A stretch of 10,900 bases of DNA, taken from contig CALTTH010000124.1 of assembly GCA_943908365.1 (NCBI GenBank), positions 1-10,900 of the forward strand, read 5' to 3'. Position 1 is the stretch's first letter. Each line of letters begins with the position of its first letter. Positions 1-5,080 of this stretch are shown here, piece by piece. This stretch comes from an uncultured Hyphomicrobiales bacterium. Its GTDB lineage: Bacteria; Pseudomonadota; Alphaproteobacteria; Rhizobiales; Rhizobiaceae. A program made the position numbers and the translations under genes. Under the pieces are notes generated by a model that had not been told where the DNA came from, made no database searches, and saw only the letters and a program-made list of their open reading frames with translations.

Positions 1-1
1 G

Positions 2-460
2 AGACAGGGCTTTATGTACGCGGCCGTCGGCAGCTACATCATTCAAGCGTGGCGGCTATTCGATTTGAGAATTCGCCACCATCCGCCTTACTGGATGGCA
101 ACGCTGATCGCGCTTGCGATCTACGCCAACTTCTTCACCCACCACTATATTGGCGACTATCGCTGGTACATCGCCGCCTGCGCGCTGGGCCTTTATGCCC
201 GCACCACAGTGACCTACCGCCCTTATGACAGGGATCGGGAGATGCCACTGCTTCTTTCCTTCATCCTCATCGGCTTCTTCGTTTGGCTCGCGGAAAACAT
301 CTCTACCTTCTTTGCCATCTGGAGCTACCCCAACCAACTCGGCGCATGGTCCGCAGTGAGCCTTGGCAAATGGAGCTCATGGTCGCTGCTCGTCATCATG
401 ACCTTCACCATCGTCTGCCACTTGAAGCATATCAAACACAGAATCTTCATCCCCGAGTAG
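2..460 (+). CDS. DUF817-type integral membrane protein, 3' part only (5' end lies left of the window)
   Basis: The reading frame is open from base 2 to the TAG at 458-460. It runs R-Q-G-F before the first internal ATG at base 14, so that ATG is probably not the true start and the gene begins outside the window. About 152 residues are visible. Four hydrophobic segments can be seen: around WMATLIALAIYANFF, WYIAACALGLY, LLLSFILIGFFVWLAEN and WSLLVIMTFTIV. The motifs GSYIIQAWR, NFFTHHYIGDYRW, AENISTFF and SSWSLLV match my memory of the DUF817 family (Bacillus YoaT-like), whose members are usually about 250-290 residues, so roughly the last half is present. The biochemical role of the family is unknown to me. 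The gene ends in the basic, cytoplasm-like tail KHIKHRIFIPE. No clear terminator follows it. Confidence 0.82.
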   Translation, partial: RQGFMYAAVGSYIIQAWRLFDLRIRHHPPYWMATLIALAIYANFFTHHYIGDYRWYIAACALGLYARTTVTYRPYDRDREMPLLLSFILIGFFVWLAENISTFFAIWSYPNQLGAWSAVSLGKWSSWSLLVIMTFTIVCHLKHIKHRIFIPE

Positions 461-524
461 AAGCGCTCGATAAACACACCGAAAGATTTGACTTCACTCC
501 CAAAAATCGTACGAGAAACCACAA

Positions 525-553
525 TTTACAGACCTTTAGATGAGGGCTATCTT
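525..553 (+). promoter_or_regulatory. Candidate sigma-70 type promoter for the small exported protein gene
   Basis: TTTACA at 525-530 (5 of 6 to the -35 consensus) is followed after 17 nt by TATCTT at 548-553 (4 of 6 to the -10 consensus). Transcription would start near base 560, giving an untranslated leader of about 88 nt before the TTG start at 648. This rests on sequence similarity only. A second, weaker -35-like TTGACT lies at 488-493 without a good -10. Confidence 0.35.
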
Positions 554-559
554 CAGGTC

Positions 560-574
560 TTATGCCGGATAACG
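560..574. promoter_or_regulatory. 15-bp dyad at the predicted transcription start (operator-like); copy 1 of a pair
   Basis: TTATGCCGGATAACG differs by one base from TTATGCCGCATAACG at 1076-1090 on the far side of the next gene. It has imperfect dyad symmetry (TTAT...ATAA with one mismatch around the centre). Its position just after the candidate -10 is where a repressor site would block initiation. No regulator gene is visible in the window. Confidence 0.3.
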
Positions 575-647
575 GCCGCCGTCATGACGTCGTGAGGATC
601 TGCGTGATGACCACGAAACGTTCTGCCTCTCTTGAAAGGAACCGGCG

Positions 648-1025
648 TTGCGTATTGGTATCTTCATTCTTTTGGCAAGCTTGTCTAGCACTCCAGCTTT
701 AGCCGCCTCCACCGTCAAGCCTGGCCCGTCCCAGACGGATTACATGTTCCAATGTGGAGCGACCTTCATCATCAACGCCCACGCGCTGCAGGATGGCCCA
801 AAATCCGCCAAGGCGAGAGCGCAGGCGCAGGCTTACGAGAGCAGGTTCAACAAACTTGCTGCGATGGCAGAAGCATCTTTCGAAGAGAACAGAATGTCGA
901 AGTCGGAAGCCCGGACCTACCTGCAGAAGCACGTCGACACGATGTCCGCCATCTTCGCCAAGGACCCCGACTCCATGAAGCGCTTCGTCACGCTTTGCGA
1001 CGAGCGTTTTCCAGACAAGCAATAA
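648..1025 (+). CDS. Small exported (periplasmic) protein of unknown function, two cysteines
   Basis: This is a 125-residue protein with a TTG start. An in-frame TGA at 633-635 lies just upstream, and GAAAGGA (634-640) sits 7 nt before the TTG. The only later starts would remove the signal peptide, so TTG is the best choice. The N-terminus is a classical Sec signal: one Arg, a hydrophobic core IGIFILLASL, then TPALA-AS with likely cleavage after residue 19, leaving about 106 mature residues. The mature part is charged and probably helical, and it carries just two Cys (about residues 36 and 117) that could form a disulfide. It resembles the many short rhizobial exported proteins with a YxxCGA-like N-terminal motif (here YMFQCGATF), but I do not recognise a named family. 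It stands alone, convergent with the ribosomal operon, with its own candidate promoter. Confidence 0.72.
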   Translation: MRIGIFILLASLSSTPALAASTVKPGPSQTDYMFQCGATFIINAHALQDGPKSAKARAQAQAYESRFNKLAAMAEASFEENRMSKSEARTYLQKHVDTMSAIFAKDPDSMKRFVTLCDERFPDKQ

Positions 1026-1073
1026 CCCGGCCAAAGCCTCTCTGTGCACGGATGCCGGGATATCTCGCAATAG

Positions 1074-1090
1074 CGTTATGCCGCATAACG
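1074..1090. promoter_or_regulatory. Perfect 17-bp palindrome (8-1-8), operator-like; copy 2 of a pair
   Basis: CGTTATGC-C-GCATAACG is a perfect inverted repeat around a single central base, 48 nt after the stop codon of the exported protein gene. It is not followed by a T-run on either strand, so it does not look like a terminator. Bases 1076-1090 match 560-574 at 14 of 15 positions. It could be a protein-binding site or a short dispersed repeat; which of these cannot be told from one window. Confidence 0.4.
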
Positions 1091-1382
1091 AGGTTCACCG
1101 CTCGAGCAACACCCATAGCAGGTTGCTGCGTTGTTCCGTAAGAAGCGACGAGTAGAACTGATAGCGCCAGGCGTCCGACTACACCTGCCGACGTCCCTTC
1201 ACCGTCTGGCGCAAGAAAACCACGTCCCAAGGAATCCACCGGCAGCTTCGACCACTGTTTGGGCAAGAACGCCGCGACCTCCAAAGTGTCCCTGCACGAG
1301 CCTGTCTCGGCTGATATAAACTGTGCTCGCCACACCGCGGCTTGAGACATCAATGCATGAACCAGGAGGTTCTGTCAGCGTC

Positions 1383-1480
1383 GGCCCGAAAATTGGAATC
1401 GATTTTCGCGAAGCACGATGGGTAGATCAAAGACGATAGAGCGTCACCTGTACGTCCAATAGGACGCACGGCGCGTTAGA
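1383..1480. repeat. Degenerate rhizobial palindromic intergenic repeat (RIME/RPE-like)
   Basis: The stretch has two palindromic modules. The first is CGAAAAT (1387-1393) with ATTTTCG (1402-1408). The second is GTACGTCC (1450-1457) with GGACGCAC (1462-1469), which is one mismatch short of perfect around an AATA loop. Between them are phrases such as AAGCACGATG and ATAGAGCGTC. From memory this order and wording is that of a very common non-coding mosaic repeat in Rhizobiaceae genomes (known as RIME or rhizobial palindromic elements). The outer arms, AGAGCG and GGCGCG, no longer pair well, so this copy looks decayed. The assignment comes from recall, not from a search. Confidence 0.55.
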
Positions 1481-1548
1481 CATTTCGACACCTGTCACCC
1501 TACCGCTTCCCCACCATGCCGGACCACCCCCCGACCATACAAGAGCGC

Positions 1549-1579
1549 AAAAAAGCCGGGTGATCGCGCACCCGGCTTT
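1549..1579 (-). terminator. Rho-independent terminator closing the alpha operon
   Basis: On the minus strand AAAGCCGGGTG pairs perfectly with CACCCGGCTTT (11 bp, 6-nt loop 1563-1568) and runs into six T residues (A-run 1549-1554 on the plus strand). It lies 27 nt after the rplQ stop. It is the strongest terminator in the window and marks the end of the ribosomal operon. Confidence 0.93.
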
Positions 1580-1606
1580 CCAAGTCTTGATGCTTAAGCG
1601 CGAAGC

Positions 1607-2032
1607 TTATGCAGCTTCGGCAGCAGCCGTCTCAGCAGCAACGCGAGCCTTGTCGGCTGCGCCCTTGGCGTCGACGTCGCGCTCGACGAATTCAACGACA
1701 GCCATAGCCGCGTTGTCGCCCTGGCGGAAGCCAGCCTTCATGATGCGGATGTAGCCGCCGTTACGGTTTGCATAACGAGCTGCAATCGCGTCAAAGAGCT
1801 TACGGACAGCGTCCTGGTCCTTGATCTGCGAGATGGCCTGACGACGAGCGTGCAGGTCACCGCGCTTGCCGAGCGTGACCAGCTTTTCTACGATCGGGCG
1901 AATTTCCTTCGCCTTCGGCAGAGTGGTGACGATCTGCTCATGGGTGATGAGCGAAGCAGCCATGTTGGCAAACATTGCCTTGCGGTGGCTGGCGGTTCTA
2001 TTGAGCTTGCGGCCTGAATTTCCGTGGCGCAT
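1607..2032 (-). CDS. rplQ: 50S ribosomal protein L17
   Basis: This 141-residue protein opens with the typical L17 N-terminus MRHGNSGRKLNRTASHRKAM, which threads into 23S rRNA. The core helices contain NMAASLITHEQI and AKEIRPIVEKLVTLGKRGDL, and the conserved C-terminal strand is GGYIRIMKAGFRQGDNA. The core is that of bacterial L17 (about 120-127 residues). The extra C-terminal tail, from about residue 120, is alanine- and lysine-rich (DKARVAAETAAAEAA); such low-complexity tails are common in alphaproteobacteria. L17 sits near the exit of the peptide tunnel on the large subunit. A strong AAAGGAGA lies upstream of the ATG. It is the last gene of the operon, 117 nt after rpoA, and is followed by the main terminator. 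Confidence 0.97.
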   Translation of the reverse strand: MRHGNSGRKLNRTASHRKAMFANMAASLITHEQIVTTLPKAKEIRPIVEKLVTLGKRGDLHARRQAISQIKDQDAVRKLFDAIAARYANRNGGYIRIMKAGFRQGDNAAMAVVEFVERDVDAKGAADKARVAAETAAAEAA

Positions 2033-2087
2033 TGCTATTCTCCTTTAGTGCAGGTTCCCTATCCGGTCCTGCCGTTTCCTGGCACAT

Positions 2088-2143
2088 GCAGACGACTGGT
2101 CTGCTGTTTGACGGGGAAAGGCAGTCTTTGAGGGCCTGCCTTT
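2088..2143 (-). promoter_or_regulatory. Two stem-loops in the rpoA-rplQ gap (processing or weak attenuation site)
   Basis: Just after the rpoA stop the transcript can form AAAGGCAG / CTGCCTTT (8 bp; plus-strand arms 2117-2124 and 2136-2143, 11-nt loop). This is followed by CCCCG rather than a U-run, so termination should be weak. A second stem, GCAGAC / GTCTGC (arms 2088-2093 and 2099-2104), follows. The hairpins could block 3' decay or set the rplQ to rpoA ratio; this is inference. Confidence 0.5.
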
Positions 2144-2149
2144 TCTTTG

Positions 2150-3160
2150 TTAGTACTGGTCTTCGTAACGCTTAGCGAGATCTTCGATGTTCTCTGGTGG
2201 CCATGCGGGCACTTCCATGCCGAGATGCAGACCCATGGAAGCGAGAACTTCCTTGATTTCGTTGAGCGACTTGCGACCGAAGTTCGGCGTGCGAAGCATT
2301 TCGGCTTCGGTCTTCTGGATCAGGTCGCCGATATAGACGATGTTGTCGTTCTTCAGGCAGTTTGCCGAACGAACGGACAGCTCGAGCTCGTCGACCTTCT
2401 TGAGAAGTGCCGGGTTGAACGCCAGTTCCGTAACCGATTCTTCTTCTGCTTCCTTCTGCGGCTCGTCGAAGTTGACGAACACGCCAAGTTGGTCCTGAAG
2501 AATACGAGCGGCGAAAGCAACGGCGTCTTCGCCGGAAACCGAACCGTTGGTCTCGATCGTCATGATCAGCTTGTCATAGTCGAGAACCTGTCCTTCACGG
2601 GTGTTTTCCACCTTATAGGACACTTTCTTGACCGGAGAATAAAGGCTGTCCACAGGGATGAGGCCGATCGGGGCATCTTCCGCGCGGTTGCGCTCTGCAG
2701 GCACATAGCCCTTGCCGTTGTTGACGGTGAATTCCATACGGATTTCAGCGCCATCGTCGAGCGTGCAGATAACATGGTCGGGGTTCAGGATCTCGATGTC
2801 GCCAACCGTCTGGATATCGCCAGCGGTAACGGCACCAGGGCCCTGCTTGCGCACGACCATGCGCTTGGAGTCATCGCCGTCCATCTTGATGGCGATTTCC
2901 TTGATGTTGAGCACGATATCCGTCACATCTTCCCGAACGCCGGGGATGGAGGAGAACTCGTGCAGGACGCCGTCGATCTGCACGGCAGTCACAGCGGCGC
3001 CACGCAGAGACGACAGGAGCACGCGACGCAGCGCGTTGCCGAGCGTCAGACCGAAACCACGCTCCAGCGGCTCAGCAACAAGCGTTGCCTTGGTGCGGCT
3101 GGAGGACGTGAACTCGACCTTGTTCGGCTTGATCAGTTCCTGCCAATTCTTTTGAATCAT
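2150..3160 (-). CDS. rpoA: DNA-directed RNA polymerase subunit alpha
   Basis: At 336 residues this is close to the usual bacterial size (329-340). The N-terminal domain (about 1-235) drives alpha dimerisation and assembly with beta and beta-prime; it includes PLERGFGLTLGNALRRVLLS at residues 31-50 with the conserved Arg45. After an acidic linker (EEPQKEAEEESV-like, about 225-245) comes the C-terminal domain with VRSANCLKND and PNFGRKSLNEIKE. Arg264, Asn267, Lys297 and Ser298 correspond to the E. coli residues that touch UP-element DNA (R265, N268, K298, S299). The C-terminus extends past E. coli's core with PAWPPENIEDLAKRYEDQY, usual in alphaproteobacteria. The ATG at 3160 follows GGAAGG. Its position among ribosomal genes couples polymerase and ribosome synthesis. 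Stop codon TAA. Confidence 0.98.
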   Translation of the reverse strand: MIQKNWQELIKPNKVEFTSSSRTKATLVAEPLERGFGLTLGNALRRVLLSSLRGAAVTAVQIDGVLHEFSSIPGVREDVTDIVLNIKEIAIKMDGDDSKRMVVRKQGPGAVTAGDIQTVGDIEILNPDHVICTLDDGAEIRMEFTVNNGKGYVPAERNRAEDAPIGLIPVDSLYSPVKKVSYKVENTREGQVLDYDKLIMTIETNGSVSGEDAVAFAARILQDQLGVFVNFDEPQKEAEEESVTELAFNPALLKKVDELELSVRSANCLKNDNIVYIGDLIQKTEAEMLRTPNFGRKSLNEIKEVLASMGLHLGMEVPAWPPENIEDLAKRYEDQY

Positions 3161-3178
3161 CTTTAAACCTTCCGTTCG

Positions 3179-3242
3179 CCGCCACCATCCAATCGTGGCG
3201 GACCGAGCATGATCACCGAGAGGAACCGCAAAGGTTCATCGG
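3179..3242 (-). promoter_or_regulatory. rpoA leader stem-loops
   Basis: Two stems lie just upstream of the rpoA ribosome binding site. The distal one, read on the minus strand, is CCGA...GAACC / GGTTC...TCGG-type pairing (plus-strand arms 3216-3227 and 3233-3242, interrupted by a 3/1-nt internal loop). The proximal one is CCGCCAC / GTGGCGG (7 bp, arms 3179-3185 and 3195-3201, 9-nt loop), ending about 8 nt before GGAAGG. This close to the start, the proximal stem could influence translation. No protein partner is known to me. Confidence 0.4.
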
Positions 3243-3297
3243 AGGGTTTCAAGCGTAAGCACACCGGCCACGCCGGCAACCACACGCCGATTACGCG

Positions 3298-3328
3298 AAA
3301 ATTCCGCCAGACCGATGGAAAGGCGGAA
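3298..3328 (-). terminator. Terminator-like hairpin (possible attenuator) after rpsK
   Basis: On the minus strand TTCCGCC pairs with GGCGGAA (arms 3322-3328 and 3302-3308, 13-nt loop) and is followed by TTTTCGCG. Stem and U-run are moderate and the loop is large, so only partial termination is expected. It lies 17 nt after the rpsK stop, inside an operon whose next gene, rpoA, is essential. Confidence 0.5.
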
Positions 3329-3345
3329 CCTCCAGACAGAACGCG

Positions 3346-3735
3346 TTAGACGCGGCGCTTCTTGCGCGGGCGGCAACCGTTGTGCGGGATCGGCGTCACG
3401 TCGCGGATGGAAGTGATGAGGAAACCGGCCGCCTGCAGAGCGCGAAGTGCGGACTCACGACCCGAACCCGGACCGCAAACCTCGACCTCAAGCGACTTCA
3501 TGCCGTGTTCCTGAGCCTTCTTGGCGCAATCTTCAGCAGCGATCTGGGCAGCAAACGGAGTCGACTTACGCGAACCCTTGAAGCCCTTGGCACCAGCAGA
3601 CGACCAGGCAATCGCGTTGCCCTGTGCGTCGGTGATGGTGATCATCGTATTGTTGAAGGTCGAGTTGACGTGCGCTACACCCGACGTGATATTTTTGCGT
3701 TCGCGACGGCGTACGCGTGCGGCTTCCTTGGCCAT
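3346..3735 (-). CDS. rpsK: 30S ribosomal protein S11
   Basis: This 129-residue protein is the normal length for bacterial S11. Diagnostic stretches are GVAHVNSTFNNTMITITDAQ, AWSSAGAKGFKGSRKSTPFA, VCGPGSGRESALRAL and the basic end DVTPIPHNGCRPRKKRRV. S11 lies on the platform of the small subunit, contacts 16S rRNA helices near the E site and pairs with S18 and S6. The ATG at 3735 is preceded by GAAAGGA. The gene follows rpsM as in most bacteria, but with a 137-nt gap that holds strong hairpins; in E. coli the corresponding genes are nearly contiguous. The next gene is rpoA, so rpsD, which stands between rpsK and rpoA in E. coli, is missing here. Confidence 0.97.
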   Translation of the reverse strand: MAKEAARVRRRERKNITSGVAHVNSTFNNTMITITDAQGNAIAWSSAGAKGFKGSRKSTPFAAQIAAEDCAKKAQEHGMKSLEVEVCGPGSGRESALRALQAAGFLITSIRDVTPIPHNGCRPRKKRRV

Positions 3736-3793
3736 GATAGTCCTTTCATTGATCTCTTCACCGCCGTAACACCAGCGGCTACACCGGCGCGCC

Positions 3794-3850
3794 GCTCGCG
3801 TGCGAGCATTGCGCCAAACTCAGAAAGGCTGGCGCGGTTCGCACCAGCCT
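3794..3850 (-). terminator. Strong stem-loops in the rpsM-rpsK gap (attenuator- or terminator-like)
   Basis: The minus-strand transcript can form AGGCTGGTGCG / CGCGCCAGCCT: 11 bp including one G-U pair, with a 3-nt AAC loop (plus-strand 3826-3836 and 3840-3850). It is followed by UUCUGAGUUUGG, only a loose U-run. The odd pair is a G-U wobble on this strand but a C-A mismatch on the other, which points to function in the operon RNA. A second hairpin GCTCGC / GCGAGC (3794-3799 and 3802-3807) follows, with a possible outer GGCGC / GCGCC clamp. Confidence 0.55.
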
Positions 3851-3872
3851 CCCCTTCCGTATAAACGGAAAA

Positions 3873-4241
3873 TTACTTCTTCTTGCCCGCGATGGCCTTC
3901 GCTGGACCCTTACGGGTACGAGCGTTGGTGTGCGTGCGCTGACCGCGGACCGGAAGGCCGCGACGGTGGCGCAGGCCACGGTAGCAACCGAGGTCCATGA
4001 GGCGCTTAATGTTCATCGCGGTTTCGCGACGAAGATCGCCTTCGACCTGGTAATCGCGGTCGATGGTTTCGCGGATCTGAAGGACTTCTGCATCCGTCAG
4101 CTGATGAACGCGCTTGTCGGCCGAGAGACCAACCTTGTCCATGATTTCCTGCGCGAATTTCGGACCGATCCCGTGAATATAGGTCAAAGCGATAACAACG
4201 CGCTTAGCCGTCGGGATGTTGACGCCAGCGATACGTGCCAC
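3873..4241 (-). CDS. rpsM: 30S ribosomal protein S13
   Basis: This 122-residue S13 starts at a GTG. The choice is set by AAGGAG about 6 nt upstream and by the family N-terminus (M/V)ARIAGVNIP; the longer frame to 4301 adds 20 residues unlike any S13. Other signatures are TYIHGIG (helix-two-turn-helix), KRLMDLGCYRGLRHRRGLPV and RGQRTHTNARTRKG, with a lysine-rich tail AIAGKKK that reaches toward the P-site tRNA. S13 sits on the head of the 30S subunit, binds S19 and forms bridge contacts with the large subunit. The gene heads the alpha block (rpsM, rpsK, rpoA, rplQ) and follows adk after a structured 224-nt gap. In E. coli the leader before rpsM is the target for autogenous control by S4, but rpsD is absent here, so any control must differ. 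Confidence 0.96.
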   Translation of the reverse strand: MARIAGVNIPTAKRVVIALTYIHGIGPKFAQEIMDKVGLSADKRVHQLTDAEVLQIRETIDRDYQVEGDLRRETAMNIKRLMDLGCYRGLRHRRGLPVRGQRTHTNARTRKGPAKAIAGKKK

Positions 4242-4260
4242 GTCTATTCTCCTTGCGTTC

Positions 4261-4280
4261 CAGTTGCCATCCGGCAAGTG
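4261..4280 (-). promoter_or_regulatory. rpsM leader hairpin next to the ribosome binding site
   Basis: On the minus strand TTGCC-GGAT-GGCAA (plus-strand arms 4264-4268 and 4273-4277) is extended past a C-C mismatch by CCA / TGG. The stem ends about 8 nt before the AAGGAG of rpsM. A further stem, GCGGCA / TGCCGC, lies about 20 nt further from the gene. The placement suggests translational control of the alpha block, but no ligand or protein can be named. Confidence 0.4.
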
Positions 4281-4370
4281 GTGCTTCCATTTGAGCGGCA
4301 CGATGCTGCCGCCAGTTCAAATTCCTGTTCGTCACAAGTCAAAACGACCGAACCCGGACTTTCCTTCCCT

Positions 4371-4417
4371 AAAGGAAAATCCGCGCCAGTCGCTTGGGTT
4401 GTCGCGAGTTGGCGCGG
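4371..4417 (-). terminator. Terminator-like hairpin after adk, with an overlapping alternative stem
   Basis: On the minus strand CCGCGCCA pairs with TGGCGCGG (8 bp; plus-strand 4410-4417 and 4381-4388). An inner TCGC / GCGA stem sits above a small internal loop. The hairpin is followed by ATTTTCCTTT (4371-4380). That is a good rho-independent layout, about 50 nt beyond the adk stop. The U-tract itself can pair with the next bases in TTTCCTT-TAGGG-AAGGAAA (7 bp), giving an alternative fold. Termination may therefore be partial. Confidence 0.6.
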
Positions 4418-4465
4418 TGTTTAACGGAATCGGTTCAAAAAAGCAACCGGCCCCGCCAAGATTCT

Positions 4466-5080
4466 TTAGATCCGCGCAGCGGAGGCCGCGGGGCTGTTGT
4501 CTTTTTCCAAAGCGCCAGCGATCGCGGCGGTCACCGCATCCACATCGGCCATGCCGTCCAGCACGACCAGTTCGCCCTGCTCGCGGTAATATTCGGAAAG
4601 CGGCGCAGTCTTCTCACGATACTCGGAGAGGCGCTTGCGGAAGGCTTCCGGATTGTCGTCCGAGCGAACGGTTCCGCCAGCAGCAATCGTTTCAGCAACA
4701 CGATTTTCGATTCGACGCACCAGCGCCTCTTCGTCCACCTTCAATTCGATGACCGCATCCAACCGAATGTTCTTATGCTGGAGATTGTCGCTCAAGGCCT
4801 TGGCCTGCGGAACGGTCCGCGGATAGCCATCGAGAATGAAGCCATTCGCACAGTCAGCCTGCTCGATCCGTTCGGATACGATCTGGTTGACGATATCGTC
4901 CGACACGAGACCACCGGCATCCATCACCGCCTTGGCGCGCTTGCCGATGTCCGTTCCAGCAGTCACAGCTGCACGCAGCATGTCGCCGGTGGAAAGCTGC
5001 GGAATGCCGTACTTGTCCGTCAGACGCTTGGCCTGTGTTCCCTTGCCTGCACCTGGCGGTCCCAAAAATATCAGTCTCAT
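4466..5080 (-). CDS. adk: Adenylate kinase, short-LID form
   Basis: The enzyme catalyses ATP + AMP to 2 ADP in the cytoplasm. The protein has 204 residues. The P-loop GPPGAGKGT is at 7-15 (catalytic Lys13). The AMP-binding part STGDMLRAAV to AGGLVSDDIV spans about 30-64, and GFILDGYPRT at 80-89 contributes Asp84 and Arg88. The LID region (about 122-150) lacks the long zinc-finger-like insert of E. coli or Gram-positive enzymes and reads GGTVRSDDNPEAFRKRL, the short type common in alphaproteobacteria. The C-terminus ends in a low-complexity tail (NSPAASAARI). Its ATG overlaps the secY stop by 4 bases (ATGA), so translation is probably coupled. The secY-adk pairing is widespread in bacteria and links nucleotide balance to translation capacity. 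Confidence 0.97.
   Translation of the reverse strand: MRLIFLGPPGAGKGTQAKRLTDKYGIPQLSTGDMLRAAVTAGTDIGKRAKAVMDAGGLVSDDIVNQIVSERIEQADCANGFILDGYPRTVPQAKALSDNLQHKNIRLDAVIELKVDEEALVRRIENRVAETIAAGGTVRSDDNPEAFRKRLSEYREKTAPLSEYYREQGELVVLDGMADVDAVTAAIAGALEKDNSPAASAARI

Larger units (their letters stand above)
1026..1548. other. Gene-poor gap between the exported protein gene and the rplQ terminator
   Basis: About 520 nt with no supported gene. It holds the dyad at 1074-1090, a start-less but coding-like open frame at 1142-1345, a small hairpin GAACC-AGGA-GGTTC at 1359-1372, and a rhizobial palindromic repeat at about 1383-1480. A minus-strand frame through 988-1353 was judged spurious: it has no ribosome binding site and it overlaps the exported-protein gene. 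No tRNA or known ncRNA was recognised. Confidence 0.6.

Noticed and set aside
564..574. Similarity of CGGATAAC to part of the E. coli lac operator
   Set aside because: The match is only 8 bases, no LacI-type gene or sugar gene is nearby, and the dyad centre differs; treated as coincidence.
988..1353. A minus-strand frame of 121 codons between rplQ and the exported protein gene
   Set aside because: The start would be TTG or ATG without a ribosome binding site (the upstream bases are CCTCCT, the complement of one). It overlaps the exported-protein gene and its codon use is unremarkable.
2147..3166. A plus-strand open frame of 339 codons spanning almost exactly rpoA
   Set aside because: It is a mirror of rpoA codon bias. 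Its ends fall at the rpoA boundaries and the protein resembles nothing; rpoA itself is certain.
4242..4301. A 20-codon N-terminal extension of rpsM to an upstream ATG
   Set aside because: The extension is unlike S13 and contains the AAGGAG ribosome binding site and leader hairpin; the GTG at 4241 fits the family.
4431..4449. CGGTT...AACCG with six T residues in the loop, just after adk
   Set aside because: The U residues are in the loop rather than after the stem and no GC-rich stem precedes them, so it is not a usable terminator; the hairpin at 4381-4417 is better.
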